Source of the DNA: a virus
Direction: 5' to 3' (one strand)
Virus record (IMG/VR): IMGVR_UViG_3300031885_000017
Span: 1-56,227 of that record
DNA: 56,227 bases
The notes below the pieces were generated by a model that saw only the letters and a program-made list of their open reading frames with translations, had not been told where the DNA came from and ran no database searches. Positions 40,833 to 48,167 of this stretch are shown here, in pieces. How positions within the stretch are numbered: the stretch's first letter is position 1; the number at the start of each line of letters is the position of its first letter. A program made the translations under genes and the position numbers.

Positions 40833-41146
40833 CGGCTTCCACCCTCCGGGGGCTCCGCAGTCTGCGGAGCGAGCAGGGCACGTACCATTGCCTTCCAGTC
40901 CACCCAGCCCAGATGGTTCACGACGATGCCCATCTGTACCGGCCAAGCTATGAGCTTCTCCAACGCCCCCACCCGCTGCTCCGCCGCCGCGAGGTCGGCA
41001 AGGAGGGCAAGGACATGAACCCGTGCCTGAATGAGACGAGCGGGCGTCACAGGTTGGGTGCCGTGTTCCCAGTAGGCCCCAATCGCCTCCCGTTCCTCAG
41101 CCGTCATCCGTACCCGGTCGCCTACCTTCAGGTCAGGAGTAGACAT
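40829..41146 (-). CDS. Hypothetical protein
   Basis: 105 residues. MSTPDLKVGDRVRMTAEEREA resembles the start of small phage proteins with an SH3-like 'VGDRVRMT' strand. A helix ARVHVLALLADLAAAEQRVGALEKL follows, then WVDWKAMVRALLAP. Function unknown. Confidence 0.55.
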   Translation of the reverse strand: MSTPDLKVGDRVRMTAEEREAIGAYWEHGTQPVTPARLIQARVHVLALLADLAAAEQRVGALEKLIAWPVQMGIVVNHLGWVDWKAMVRALLAPQTAEPPEGGSR

Positions 41147-41390
41147 CGCCGTTCTCCTTGATCTTCATGTCCTCATACGGGGCCACCATACGCCTGTAGA
41201 GTTCCTGCTTGATGCACTCCAAGGCTCCGATGGCCTCATTGAAGTCCCGGTAGTGGGGGTGCGGTCCTAGGAAGGATAGGATCATGCTCGTGATGTTGAA
41301 GTTCAGTTGTCCTACCGTAACAGCCGCAACCCCCAGGCGCCGGGCTGGGGTGCCGAATGGCTCTCGCTCTTCGTGTGGAATATAAGGCAT
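41133..41390 (-). CDS. DUF6899-like conserved phage protein
   Basis: 85 residues. MPYIPHEEREPF at the start, VGQLNFNITSMILSF, then AIGALECIKQELYRRMVAPYEDMKIKENGDVY. This 'GELN..IT....Y...GALE....EFYRR...PYED.K..ENGDV' pattern is a widespread phage family of unknown function. Confidence 0.65.
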   Translation of the reverse strand: MPYIPHEEREPFGTPARRLGVAAVTVGQLNFNITSMILSFLGPHPHYRDFNEAIGALECIKQELYRRMVAPYEDMKIKENGDVYS

Positions 41391-41402
41391 GGTCTTCTCC
41401 TC

Positions 41403-41558
41403 CTATCGCTTCCAGAAGCGTACCTTGAAGTACAGAACCCAATGATCGGTTAGGTTGATGCCTAGGTATCGGGAATCGCCGGTCCAGAAAATGTGGCCAC
41501 GGTCCTTCCTTCGTGGGGGCATGTACCTGGCGAGCACAATCCAATTCTGGTGAAGCAT
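41403..41558 (-). CDS. 51-residue hypothetical protein
   Basis: ATG 41558 lies 5 nt after GGAGG. It reads MLHQNWIVLARYMPPRRKDR, continuing through HIFWTGDSRYLGINLTDHW and ending VLYFKVRFWKR. Aromatic-rich with two likely strands. It fills a gap of 180 bp that would otherwise be empty. Confidence 0.5.
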   Translation of the reverse strand: MLHQNWIVLARYMPPRRKDRGHIFWTGDSRYLGINLTDHWVLYFKVRFWKR

Positions 41559-41567
41559 CTCCCCCTC

Positions 41568-41774
41568 CTATCGTATGATGATGTGGGCCGGGCTGGACGG
41601 AACCGGGATGCGCCTGGCCGGGGCCCGGCACGGCGCCACCAGTGGACGTTCGAGATCCGGCGGCCCGGCTACAACCAGCTTGCCGGGGCACGACTGATAT
41701 TCGTCCATCTGAGCGATGGGTACGATCTTGTCGAACTTGTGGCCGCGTGGACACTCGTACTCGAAGATGGGCAT
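41568..41774 (-). CDS. FmdB-like zinc-ribbon protein
   Basis: 68 residues. The start MPIFEYECPRGHKFDKIVPI matches FmdB-type regulators (MP-Y-Y-C--C---F), with CPRGH in place of the first C-x-x-C, and SCPGK later. C-terminus is Pro-rich. Loss of one Cys may weaken zinc binding. Confidence 0.62.
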   Translation of the reverse strand: MPIFEYECPRGHKFDKIVPIAQMDEYQSCPGKLVVAGPPDLERPLVAPCRAPARRIPVPSSPAHIIIR

Positions 41775-41784
41775 GGCTATTCCT

Positions 41785-41934
41785 CTATAGCCTCTTCTTG
41801 GCGGTGCGACACTCGCACCGGGGACACCATTCTGTACCGTCCGCCAAGGTGCCCACCTTAACTGCGAGGGCCCCCGACCAACCGCAGTTCACGCAGTCGT
41901 AGCGGATCTCATAGAAAGAATCGTATGCAGTCAA
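41785..41934 (-). CDS. Small zinc-ribbon protein
   Basis: 49 residues. TTG 41934 overlaps the upstream TGA in TTGA and follows GGGAGAGAAG. YDCVNCGWSGALAVKVG with EWCPRCECRTAKK is a classical two-knuckle zinc ribbon. Longer versions of the frame only shadow the methyltransferase gene. Confidence 0.6.
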   Translation of the reverse strand: MTAYDSFYEIRYDCVNCGWSGALAVKVGTLADGTEWCPRCECRTAKKRL

Positions 41935-42494
41935 CTTGTCTTCTCTCCCTTTGGCCAGACCCGGATGCCGGTGGCCATGTCCGAATAGATCGGGGTGGTG
42001 TACCAGACCATCCAGGCACAGGTCACGGAATCTGTGTGTCCATCGCCGGTGAAGCTCATCCTGGGTAACACGATGATCAGGTCCGGCGGGTGCTCCGCCA
42101 GCCATGCCCCGCGCTCATAGGTGGGCTCCAGGAACGATAGCCTGAGCAGCAGGGCAACGCCCCCATGCGCCAGGGGAAGCATCTGCTTCAGGATCTCGAA
42201 TGCCTTGGAGAATGGCGGGTTAGTTACAACCCAGTCGAAGCCACCCTTCTGAGCATTCAGCCACACCGCCGCCGACTCGCTGGCTATGTCTAGGTGGTAG
42301 TGGGCGTCCACCTCCTGGTCGATGTCGTTGGTGGTGATCAGGTGACGCCCCCAGCCATCCTTCATGGCCTCAATCAGGTTCCCTTTCCCAACGCACGGCT
42401 CGAAGATATGGCCACCGACTGGCACGAGCCCAAAGAGCGCATCGATGGCGGTCTGCGCTTGGAGTGTGTAGTAGGTGTCGTTGTCTCTACGCAT
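41931..42494 (-). CDS. N6-adenine DNA methyltransferase-like protein
   Basis: 187 residues. YYTLQAQTAIDALF at the start, the SAM-binding motif HIFEPCVGKGNLIEAM near 29-44, LITTNDIDQEVDAHY, and the catalytic WVVTNPPFSKAFEIL near 88. The C-terminus WMVWYTTPIY fits short Dam-like phage enzymes. It lacks an obvious target-recognition domain, so its sequence specificity is not predictable. May protect phage DNA from restriction. Confidence 0.78.
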   Translation of the reverse strand: MRRDNDTYYTLQAQTAIDALFGLVPVGGHIFEPCVGKGNLIEAMKDGWGRHLITTNDIDQEVDAHYHLDIASESAAVWLNAQKGGFDWVVTNPPFSKAFEILKQMLPLAHGGVALLLRLSFLEPTYERGAWLAEHPPDLIIVLPRMSFTGDGHTDSVTCAWMVWYTTPIYSDMATGIRVWPKGEKTS

Positions 42495-42642
42495 GGAACG
42501 TCAACGTGCTCCCCATCGCCCGCTTACCGCAGACCGGGCACTCATAGACTGTGGTGCCCGCGATCCGGCGGTAGGGGTGGTTCGGGCCCCACAGGAAATA
42601 GCACCAGAGGCGCCGGAGTACGCGGTGTAAGGCCCCTCTCAT
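42487..42642 (-). CDS. Small zinc-binding protein
   Basis: 51 residues. ATG 42642 overlaps the upstream TGA in ATGA and follows GGAGGGGGTATC. Basic, aromatic N-terminus (HRVLRRLWCYFLWGPNHPYRR) and YECPVCGKRAMG near the end. Longer readings shadow the upstream gene. Confidence 0.53.
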   Translation of the reverse strand: MRGALHRVLRRLWCYFLWGPNHPYRRIAGTTVYECPVCGKRAMGSTLTFHA

Positions 42643-42794
42643 TGATACCCCCTCCGGTTCTGCCGGTCCCGCTTCCGCCACTGGCGCATCTGGCGGCGGG
42701 CTCGGTAGATATGATCCTGCTCCGCCTGCGACAGGTCCGGCCAGCAAATGAGCATCGGCGATGAGAGGATGCTACGAAGGGTATGCAGCTTCAC
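42639..42794 (-). CDS. 51-residue basic protein
   Basis: GTG 42794 to TGA overlapping the next ATG. It reads MKLHTLRSILSSPMLICWPD followed by a helix LSQAEQDHIYRARRQMRQWR and a Lys/Arg/Gln tail. GGAGG lies 11 nt upstream of the GTG. The basic helix suggests nucleic-acid contact. Unrecognised family. Confidence 0.48.
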   Translation of the reverse strand: MKLHTLRSILSSPMLICWPDLSQAEQDHIYRARRQMRQWRKRDRQNRRGYQ

Positions 42795-42796
42795 GT

Positions 42797-43135
42797 TTAA
42801 ACGCCCTCCGGCTCCTCGTCACACTGCTGTATTTCACTGAGCTTTTCCAACAGGGTGTGCGCCAAGAGAACCTGCCACCGGAAGTCACCGGCAAGCGCTA
42901 TGAGGGAGCTGGCCTTTGCTCCGTTTGGCACCGTCACCTGGGCGCCCTCCTCCATCATAATCCCGAACACCACCCCGGCTACCTTCGCAGGGTGCGTCAG
43001 GGCCTCGGTGAGAGCGGCCTGGATGTGCTCCATCGCCCGTTGTTCATCGATACCTTTGTCGTCCAGAGGGATGTGCGTCTTGGCCTCGTGGTACACCATC
43101 CCCTTGTCGCCGCCACCGTTGCCTACGTTAGCCAC
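42797..43135 (-). CDS. Hypothetical protein
   Basis: 112 residues. THIPLDDKGIDEQRAMEHIQAALTEAL, VAGVVFGIMMEEGAQVTVPNG, then WQVLLAHTLLEKLSEIQQ. Alpha/beta with a central strand; no family recognised. Overlaps the helicase stop by 13 nt. Confidence 0.53.
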   Translation of the reverse strand: MANVGNGGGDKGMVYHEAKTHIPLDDKGIDEQRAMEHIQAALTEALTHPAKVAGVVFGIMMEEGAQVTVPNGAKASSLIALAGDFRWQVLLAHTLLEKLSEIQQCDEEPEGV

Positions 43136-44592
43136 TGTTCAATCTCCTCCGGCCGCACTTCGGCCGTCGTGTAGGCCTTCTCCTTTTTATAGGTGCGGAG
43201 GCGCGACCGATATTGCCTCCCCAGGTAGAATCCGGTGTCGGCAAAGTCGAAGACCATCAGTCTGTCCTTTCCCGGCGCCGTCCGCATACCTCTCCCGATC
43301 CGCTGAATCTGACGGTGGGGAGCCCGGCCGCCACCGGCCAGGATCAGGTGTTCGATGTTGTAGATGTCTAGGCCCTCGTCGGCTATTACCGAAGCTACGA
43401 CGCAATCTAGGCGCCCCTGCCTCATGTCCCCCCAAATGTCCACACGTTTGTCGCCGGGCGTGGAGCCGGATGCAAAAGGGACTCCGAGAGTATCGGCCAG
43501 CAGTTGCCCGTGCTCAATCCTCTCCACGAGGATGAGCGTTGGGCCTAACTTACGGAGGGCCTGGGTGATGAGAATGATCGTATCATTGCGGCCCCTATGT
43601 TTCGTGATGCCGGTTTCGTAGGCGGTCTGGTAATCGAAGTCGATGGCCTTCCGTCCGGGCAGGGGGCCAATTAGGAATACATCCGCAGGTACAAGGCGCC
43701 CAGCCTCTATCCCCTTCTCACTGGGCAGGTGTGACACCACCGGCCCGGTCCACCCCACCACGGTCAGGTAGGTGCCTTTGTCCCCGCTCTTCGTGGGCGT
43801 GGCTGAGTAGCCAAAGCGGTAGTACGCATTGGGGAGGTGCTGCATCACGTACCCATAGGTCTCCGCCTCGACATGGTGAACCTCATCCACATGGACAGCT
43901 TGGAATTGTTGGAGCCAAGCCGCCGTTTCTCTCGCCTTCTCCTTCAACTCCGCAATCCTATCCGGTGGTTCTCTGCCAGCAGCGGCAATAATGGCGCCCT
44001 TGAGCCGTGTGTAGATGGTCTGGAACGTGGCGACGGTCAGCCCCTCTCCCTCTTCCCACCGGCCGTCGCCAACGATCCCAGCCTTGATCTTGTAGATGTC
44101 CCGCGCCCGCTCTGCGAGCTGGTAGAGCAAGTCCTTCCTGTGGACCAGCGCAATCGCAGGCACCCCCAGCCTCTTCACTATCTCCAGGAGCACATGGGTC
44201 TTGCCTGACCCAACAGGATGGTGGACAATGCCCCGGCCCGCAGCGCAGGCCGCAGTCACCGCCTGCTCCTGGTAGCCCTTGAGCTTGAGGGTGGGCTCCT
44301 CGGTAAACAGACCCCCATTGCTCGCCGGGCGGATGCGCCGGTCTTCAATACTGGCCTGGATGTCGCTGACCTTTAGGGCCTCTACCACGTGGGCCACCAG
44401 CCCGGCGGGGAACCGGCCATCCTTCTTGACTAGGCAGATGTCTCCTGACCAGTAACCAAGGCGATACGCACTCGTGTAAACGTAGCCCTTTGGCCTATAG
44501 GTGAGGGCATCCCGGACTAGCGCCTGGACTCCCGGCGTGTCGCTTTTGGCGACGGCCCAGAGGTTGTCCTTGATGACGATGGTGCAGTCCAC
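43123..44592 (-). CDS. SF2 DNA helicase, UvsW/RadD-like
   Basis: 489 residues. GTG 44592 overlaps the TAG of the tiny upstream gene by 1 nt; extensions beyond it are out-of-frame shadow. Residues 1-100 form an accessory domain. Motifs: Q-like GYQEQAV, Walker A HPVGSGKTH, TVATFQTIYTR, DEVH box HVDEVHHVE, GYSATPTKSG, ASVIADEGLDI and motif VI QIQRIGRGMR. Likely remodels branched intermediates, like UvsW, together with RecA and RuvC-like proteins. Confidence 0.83.
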   Translation of the reverse strand: MDCTIVIKDNLWAVAKSDTPGVQALVRDALTYRPKGYVYTSAYRLGYWSGDICLVKKDGRFPAGLVAHVVEALKVSDIQASIEDRRIRPASNGGLFTEEPTLKLKGYQEQAVTAACAAGRGIVHHPVGSGKTHVLLEIVKRLGVPAIALVHRKDLLYQLAERARDIYKIKAGIVGDGRWEEGEGLTVATFQTIYTRLKGAIIAAAGREPPDRIAELKEKARETAAWLQQFQAVHVDEVHHVEAETYGYVMQHLPNAYYRFGYSATPTKSGDKGTYLTVVGWTGPVVSHLPSEKGIEAGRLVPADVFLIGPLPGRKAIDFDYQTAYETGITKHRGRNDTIILITQALRKLGPTLILVERIEHGQLLADTLGVPFASGSTPGDKRVDIWGDMRQGRLDCVVASVIADEGLDIYNIEHLILAGGGRAPHRQIQRIGRGMRTAPGKDRLMVFDFADTGFYLGRQYRSRLRTYKKEKAYTTAEVRPEEIEQWLT

Positions 44593-44681
44593 TACCTGCG
44601 CCAAGCCTCGATGCAGGATTCTATGATGAAGCCACTGACGATCAGCAGTCCCATGATTTCCCAGAATAAATGGGCGTCCAT
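44592..44681 (-). CDS. 29-residue single-helix membrane protein
   Basis: ATG 44681 overlaps the upstream TAA and follows GGAGGAGGAGG. It reads MDAHLFWEIMGLLIVSGFII then ESCIEAWRR. One hydrophobic helix with a charged C-terminus. Coupled by overlap to both neighbours, hence probably translated. Confidence 0.48.
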   Translation of the reverse strand: MDAHLFWEIMGLLIVSGFIIESCIEAWRR

Positions 44682-44849
44682 TTAGTCCTCCTCCTCCGCT
44701 ATCACGATGCAGCCCACCTCTTCCAGCGCCGTGAGTGCCCGCCAGATGGCGGTCTTGCTCGCGTGGAGGGTGGCCTTCAACTCGTCCATCGTCCAGTTGC
44801 GGCAGGGTCCGGCCAGCAGCCGGAGTAGCCGCGCTTCTAGGGGCTCCAT
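44682..44849 (-). CDS. Winged-helix DNA-binding protein
   Basis: 55 residues from ATG 44849. MEPLEARLLRLLAGP, then WTMDELKATLHASKTAIWRAL and TALEEVGCIVIAEEED form a minimal winged helix-turn-helix of the MarR/ArsR sort. Possibly a local regulator or antirepressor. The start lies inside the end of the upstream membrane-protein gene. Confidence 0.6.
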   Translation of the reverse strand: MEPLEARLLRLLAGPCRNWTMDELKATLHASKTAIWRALTALEEVGCIVIAEEED

Positions 44850-44959
44850 ACGATCCCACCAAACCAGACCTGGCTCACCAGCATCCAGACCCATGTGCCG
44901 ATGGCAGCTCCGACCACGAGGCAAGCTAGGACTAGGCCGATGATCTCCTCTTGCTTCAC
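44837..44959 (-). CDS. 40-residue single-helix membrane protein
   Basis: GTG 44959 overlaps the upstream TGA in GTGA. MKQEEIIGLVLACLVVGAAI then GTWVWMLVSQVWFGGIVWSP. A cytoplasmic charged N-terminus and one long hydrophobic helix. Next to a lipoprotein gene, so both may act at the envelope. Confidence 0.48.
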   Translation of the reverse strand: MKQEEIIGLVLACLVVGAAIGTWVWMLVSQVWFGGIVWSP

Positions 44960-45387
44960 AGCAGCCACCTTTCGGCCCAACTCAATTCGGCAAGGGTGAG
45001 GTTGCTAGGGTCAAGGTAGTACCACGCGCATACCCAGGCGGCGTCTTCAAGTGGACTCTCCCTGACCGGCTCTCCGAGTTTCAGGTAGTCTTGGCCTTCC
45101 GCCGTCAGATACCAAGTCCGCAATGTGTTGTCCGGTTCCTTGTGAAGACCCTCAAGTACGACCTGGTGCTGGTGGGCATGGCAAAGCTCATGGGCCAGCA
45201 CAGCCACGGGCGCATCCGGGGAGAGTAGGATTGTCCTGGTCTCTGCGTTGTAGCCATTGGTTCCGGCGCCCATGCAGTCGCCGTTCGCTAGGCACCCATT
45301 GGGGTCTACGCGGATAACCAGGCCGGGGAGGAAACAGCCGGTCAGGAGCAGAGGGAGTAGGGCCAGGAGCCCGCGCAGGCATGTCAT
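44956..45387 (-). CDS. Lipoprotein with HExxH metallopeptidase motif
   Basis: 143 residues; ATG 45387 overlaps the upstream TGA in ATGA. Signal peptide with lipobox LLLTGC (Cys18). VAVLAHELCHAHQHQ at 62-76 has the zinc motif H66-E-x-x-H70. Further on, YLKLGEPVRESPLEDAAWVCAW contains acidic candidates for the third ligand. Predicted to be anchored on the outer face of the membrane. Could modify the envelope of the host or block superinfection; substrate unknown. Confidence 0.65.
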   Translation of the reverse strand: MTCLRGLLALLPLLLTGCFLPGLVIRVDPNGCLANGDCMGAGTNGYNAETRTILLSPDAPVAVLAHELCHAHQHQVVLEGLHKEPDNTLRTWYLTAEGQDYLKLGEPVRESPLEDAAWVCAWYYLDPSNLTLAELSWAERWLL

Positions 45388-45629
45388 AGCGTTGCCCCCA
45401 TGAGCGACGGCTCCTTGCACCTGCGCCCTCCGACCGGCCGGGTCGTTATCAGCGGCAGGGTGCTAATCACATCCAACACCCAGCCACAGCACAGGCAGGT
45501 CCACGTCTCGCCCCAGCGGTCACGGTCGTACCAGAAGTTCTCTTCCCCTTCTCGGCCGCAGTGTCCGCACTGGCTGGGCCTGGACTTCATGGCCGCCTTC
45601 GATGGTCTGTAGGCTCCTATGCGGGGCAT
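45384..45629 (-). CDS. Zinc-ribbon protein
   Basis: 81 residues. SQCGHCGREGEENFWYDRDRWGETWTCLCCGWV holds four Cys in two knuckles, like many small phage zinc ribbons. N-terminus basic. It overlaps the neighbouring 45,520-45,801 frame by 110 nt. Confidence 0.58.
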   Translation of the reverse strand: MPRIGAYRPSKAAMKSRPSQCGHCGREGEENFWYDRDRWGETWTCLCCGWVLDVISTLPLITTRPVGGRRCKEPSLMGATL

Positions 45630-45801
45630 GGCGGGGTCTCTCTCCCTTCAGCCGGTAGGCTGTCAGAATCGTCTCGTCTCTAACGACGACGGCCAGCCCA
45701 CCGCGGCAAAGCACTAGCTTCCCGTCCGGCCGCTGGCCGCTCCACTCAGGGTCTTCGACTACGGCATCCGCCTCGCCGGGTAAGATGTCGTGGTCAGCCA
45801 T
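45520..45801 (-). CDS. Hypothetical protein overlapping the zinc-ribbon gene
   Basis: 93 residues from ATG 45801. Residues 1-52 look real (ILPGEADAVVEDPEWSGQRP, DGKLVLCRGGLAVVVRDE, TILTAYRLKGE). The last 40 residues are the shadow frame of the overlapping zinc-ribbon gene, with Arg-rich, unstructured sequence. Either a genuine dual-coding overlap of 110 nt or a lost stop codon near 45,650. Confidence 0.5.
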   Translation of the reverse strand: MADHDILPGEADAVVEDPEWSGQRPDGKLVLCRGGLAVVVRDETILTAYRLKGERPRHAPHRSLQTIEGGHEVQAQPVRTLRPRRGRELLVRP

Positions 45802-45901
45802 TCTCGAAAAAGCGTGGGCGCTAATACGGAGTCCCGTGGCCCTCTCCCTTCAAGTGGCAGTGGAGGCTGCTTGTCACCCGCCTCGCCGGTCGGGTGGGCA
45901 G

Positions 45902-46126
45902 TTAGTCCTCCACTCTAAGGAAATTATACGTCTCAGGGTGGGTTCTGATCAAGCGATGGAAAGCCGATCCTACCGAATCGGCTCCGATCAGCGCCGCGTG
46001 GGTCTCCGGCTCGACGTTCAAGTAGTCGTAAGTTGCCCCGCTCTTGAACGTCACCCGGAGCCTCTTGTCCTCGGCGTCGTAGCCGATGGCTGCGATGTTG
46101 GAGGATTCAACTGCTTTCATGTCCAT
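45902..46126 (-). CDS. KTSC-domain protein
   Basis: 74 residues from ATG 46126 after GGGAGAGAG. SSNIAAIGYDAEDKRLRVTFKSG, TYDYLNVEPETHAALIGADSVGSAFHRLIR: the full KTSC domain pattern, with Ser-x-Gly before the C-terminal helix. The family is common in phages and toxin-associated loci; molecular role unknown. Confidence 0.78.
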   Translation of the reverse strand: MDMKAVESSNIAAIGYDAEDKRLRVTFKSGATYDYLNVEPETHAALIGADSVGSAFHRLIRTHPETYNFLRVED

Positions 46127-46245
46127 CGTTGCTCTCTCCCTTCCTGCTGAATCCCCGCCGGTCACTTGCCGACAGTCCCCGCCGTCGGGCAACGCGGGCG
46201 GGCTTCTCATGCTGCGCTATCGGGTGGCTCATGCGCCCGTATTCC

Positions 46246-46590
46246 TTAGTCCCCGGTTTGGTCTTCAATCTCTGCCTTCTTCTTTGCCAGGTGCCAGCCG
46301 CCACAGGACAGACACTCGACCTGTAACCCATCAGTACCGCACCGGGCGCCAGCTAAGTCTCTCCCGGTTCCGCCACAGTCGGCACAACAGAGCGGCGGGC
46401 GCGGCCCGATGTTGATGGTTGGGTTCGCCGGTTTTGCCTGCCGGGGCACCGGCTTGACCTGCCAGGGCGCGGTGTCGTACTCCACTTCTCGGACGCGACT
46501 GATTCCTGTTCGGTATCGAACTGGGTCGGTGCTCCGTAGGTGGTGGCCACCACCGCCAGTTGACGTTCGGGGAGGGATGCCCCTAAGCAT
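46246..46590 (-). CDS. Protein with C-terminal zinc ribbon
   Basis: 114 residues; ATG 46590 overlaps the preceding TAG. A Pro/Gly-rich N-terminal half is followed by LCCADCGGTGRDLAG and LQVECLSCGGWHLAKKK, a Cys4 ribbon of the DnaJ/rubredoxin-like type. Function unknown. Confidence 0.52.
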   Translation of the reverse strand: MLRGIPPRTSTGGGGHHLRSTDPVRYRTGISRVREVEYDTAPWQVKPVPRQAKPANPTINIGPRPPLCCADCGGTGRDLAGARCGTDGLQVECLSCGGWHLAKKKAEIEDQTGD

Positions 46591-46780
46591 TGGCCCCCTT
46601 CTCCTTTTGGTAGCGTCTCACTTTCAGGATGGCCCGGCGGTGGGGCCAGCATCGGTCGCAGAACAGGAGGCCGCCGGGTTCGTTCGGGTAGCGGTAGACT
46701 AGACGCAGCCCGCCTGGGCACCGGCGGCTCCTGCCCTGGCAGAAGTCTATGATCCCCTCACCCTTGCCGTTCTCGGTCAC
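46583..46780 (-). CDS. Small Cys-containing protein
   Basis: 65 residues. GIIDFCQGRSRRCPGGLRLVYRYPN and LLFCDRCWPHRRAILKVRRY. Two Cys pairs and a basic tail. 4-nt overlap upstream. Confidence 0.52.
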   Translation of the reverse strand: MTENGKGEGIIDFCQGRSRRCPGGLRLVYRYPNEPGGLLFCDRCWPHRRAILKVRRYQKEKGANA

Positions 46781-46962
46781 TCCGGATCCTCAACAAGCTC
46801 GTCTCCAACCAGTTGCAAGGCCGATATGATCTCTTCAGCCTTAATGGTCTCGGAGGCGGTGGTGACGGCCTCTAGGTAGGCTTCGGGGTCGTCTGCCACG
46901 TCGATGGCAAGGCCTTCGACCTCAACCTCTACCTCAGCGTGATAGGTCAATCTGATCTTCAT
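46777..46962 (-). CDS. Hypothetical acidic protein
   Basis: 61 residues. MKIRLTYHAEVEVEVEGLAI opens with one or two strands; the rest is an acidic helix (AEEIISALQLVGDELVED). A related strand start occurs in the 47,137 and 47,340 proteins (KYVVTYVWEE, KYTVVTVWED), so these may be a small paralog family. Confidence 0.52.
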   Translation of the reverse strand: MKIRLTYHAEVEVEVEGLAIDVADDPEAYLEAVTTASETIKAEEIISALQLVGDELVEDPE

Positions 46963-46972
46963 GTCTCTCCTC

Positions 46973-47140
46973 TCACGCCCAGAGCCCGTAGGCTTCGAGC
47001 CAGTCCCAATGCCAGAAGAACGTGAGTCCGCCCCGGTGCTGGTTCAGCATCGCCTCACCACATGGGATGCAGACCCGCGCCCCGTAGTATCGGACCTCGT
47101 TCGGGCCGACGTGCGGTGAGCCGCAGAGGTAGCACTTCAC
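46973..47140 (-). CDS. Small zinc-ribbon protein
   Basis: 55 residues. GTG 47140 overlaps the upstream TGA in GTGA. KCYLCGSPHVGPNEVRYYG and RVCIPCGEAMLNQHR form a two-knuckle ribbon; the tail is Trp-rich (FFWHWDWLEAYGLWA). Longer readings shadow the upstream genes. Confidence 0.58.
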   Translation of the reverse strand: MKCYLCGSPHVGPNEVRYYGARVCIPCGEAMLNQHRGGLTFFWHWDWLEAYGLWA

Positions 47141-47343
47141 CCCTGATCCTCCTCCGTCTTGATGAAGTCCAGGGCCATCCGCTCCCCGGCGGTCGCCTTC
47201 CGCACCCGTGTCTTGTTGGTGCGGAGTTCCAGGTCGGCGGCCACCATCTCTATGTTGTCGGCGATGGCTTCCGCTTGCCCTGGGGTGTCTGCCTCGACGT
47301 AGCAGGTCTCCTCCCACACGTAGGTTACGACGTACTTGGTCAC
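47137..47343 (-). CDS. Hypothetical protein, paralog of the 47,340 gene
   Basis: 68 residues. MTKYVVTYVWEETCYVEADTP, then GQAEAIADNIEMVAADLE. The strand-helix layout and VTYVWEE/VTVWEDK start match the next gene upstream, which suggests a tandem duplication. Function unknown. Confidence 0.52.
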   Translation of the reverse strand: MTKYVVTYVWEETCYVEADTPGQAEAIADNIEMVAADLELRTNKTRVRKATAGERMALDFIKTEEDQG

Positions 47344-47537
47344 GACTTGGCCTCCTCTTTATCCTCCGGCTGCAACACGTCGATGTGGTGGCCCTCGAAG
47401 ATGGCGACGGCCAACCCCTCCTCCCTATCCTGGGCATAGGTGATTGAGGCGGCAATGGCCCCCGCTATACAGGTTGCCTCCACCCAATCGACCGCTGACT
47501 GCTTGTCTTCCCAGACTGTAACGACTGTGTACTTCAT
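47340..47537 (-). CDS. Hypothetical protein, paralog of the 47,137 gene
   Basis: 65 residues. MKYTVVTVWEDKQSAVDWVE then CIAGAIAASITYAQDREEG. Same order of strand and helix as the downstream neighbour. 4-nt overlaps on both sides. Confidence 0.52.
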   Translation of the reverse strand: MKYTVVTVWEDKQSAVDWVEATCIAGAIAASITYAQDREEGLAVAIFEGHHIDVLQPEDKEEAKS

Positions 47538-47746
47538 GTCCCTCGTTCCCTTCTGCCCTTGCGGGCCGCTATATCCCGACAGAATGGGCAGATGTCGGCG
47601 TATGCTTCCGGCGGCCCCATGTGGGCCACCTCGTAGTAGTGGGCTAGGGCCTGTTTCACTTCTTCGACGTTCCGGGCGTTGGCTGGTCGATAGTCGCCGG
47701 TGGAGATTCTGTAGCCGTTGCCCCGGTGGTAGACTTTGAACATCAC
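47534..47746 (-). CDS. Hypothetical protein
   Basis: 70 residues. FKVYHRGNGYRISTGDYRPAN, a helix VEEVKQALAHYYEVAH and YADICPFCRDIAARK, with one Cys pair. Function unknown. 4-nt overlaps on both sides. Confidence 0.52.
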   Translation of the reverse strand: MMFKVYHRGNGYRISTGDYRPANARNVEEVKQALAHYYEVAHMGPPEAYADICPFCRDIAARKGRRERGT

Positions 47747-47952
47747 TTGACCTCCAATCCGGCGGCCTCCATGCCGTCTACGATGTCCTGGACGTAGCGG
47801 CGCTCTGCTACCACGGTCGGGTAGTAGGGCCGATAGCCGTTGTCTTTGCCGATGTGCTGGTCTATCCAGTTGCGCCCGGCCTGGGTTGCGGGTGCCAGCA
47901 GGAAGACGCTCCCGCCGCCCGTAACATTAATGTCTGCCGTTTTTCCGGTCAT
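47743..47952 (-). CDS. Hypothetical protein
   Basis: 69 residues. ADINVTGGGSVFLLAPATQAG, RNWIDQHIGKDNGYRP, then VQDIVDGMEAAGLEVK. Alpha/beta layout; resembles small proteins sometimes seen beside DUF families in phages ('GS.FLL.P.T..A..W...H'). No function. Confidence 0.53.
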   Translation of the reverse strand: MTGKTADINVTGGGSVFLLAPATQAGRNWIDQHIGKDNGYRPYYPTVVAERRYVQDIVDGMEAAGLEVK

Positions 47953-48167
47953 GCTCTGCCCCTTCCTCCCACCGCCCGCCCGCTGTTGAAGGCCTCTGCC
48001 CCGTCGCCGATGTCGGCTTGCAGCCTTCCCTTCAGGTCATTCAGGCGGGCGATTGCCTGCTCTACGTTCCGGTTGTGATTGATCGCTTCGTCTTCACACG
48101 CCCTGTTGAGCTGACTGAGTGCCGAGTCAACAAAGCGCAGAAGCTCACGCGCCCTCGTTAGACCCAC
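47949..48167 (-). CDS. Helical hypothetical protein
   Basis: 72 residues. TRARELLRFVDSALSQLNRAC and NVEQAIARLNDLKGRLQADI predict a helical hairpin. Overlaps the upstream gene by 10 nt. No family recognised. Confidence 0.48.
   Translation of the reverse strand: MGLTRARELLRFVDSALSQLNRACEDEAINHNRNVEQAIARLNDLKGRLQADIGDGAEAFNSGRAVGGRGRA

Noticed and set aside
43123-44862. 90-residue N-terminal extension of the SF2 helicase
   Set aside because: The extension is Arg/Gly/His-rich shadow of two small genes with overlapping start and stop codons; GTG 44592 is the supported start.
46353-46721. 122-codon - strand frame
   Set aside because: Out-of-frame shadow over two overlapping zinc-ribbon genes with better starts.
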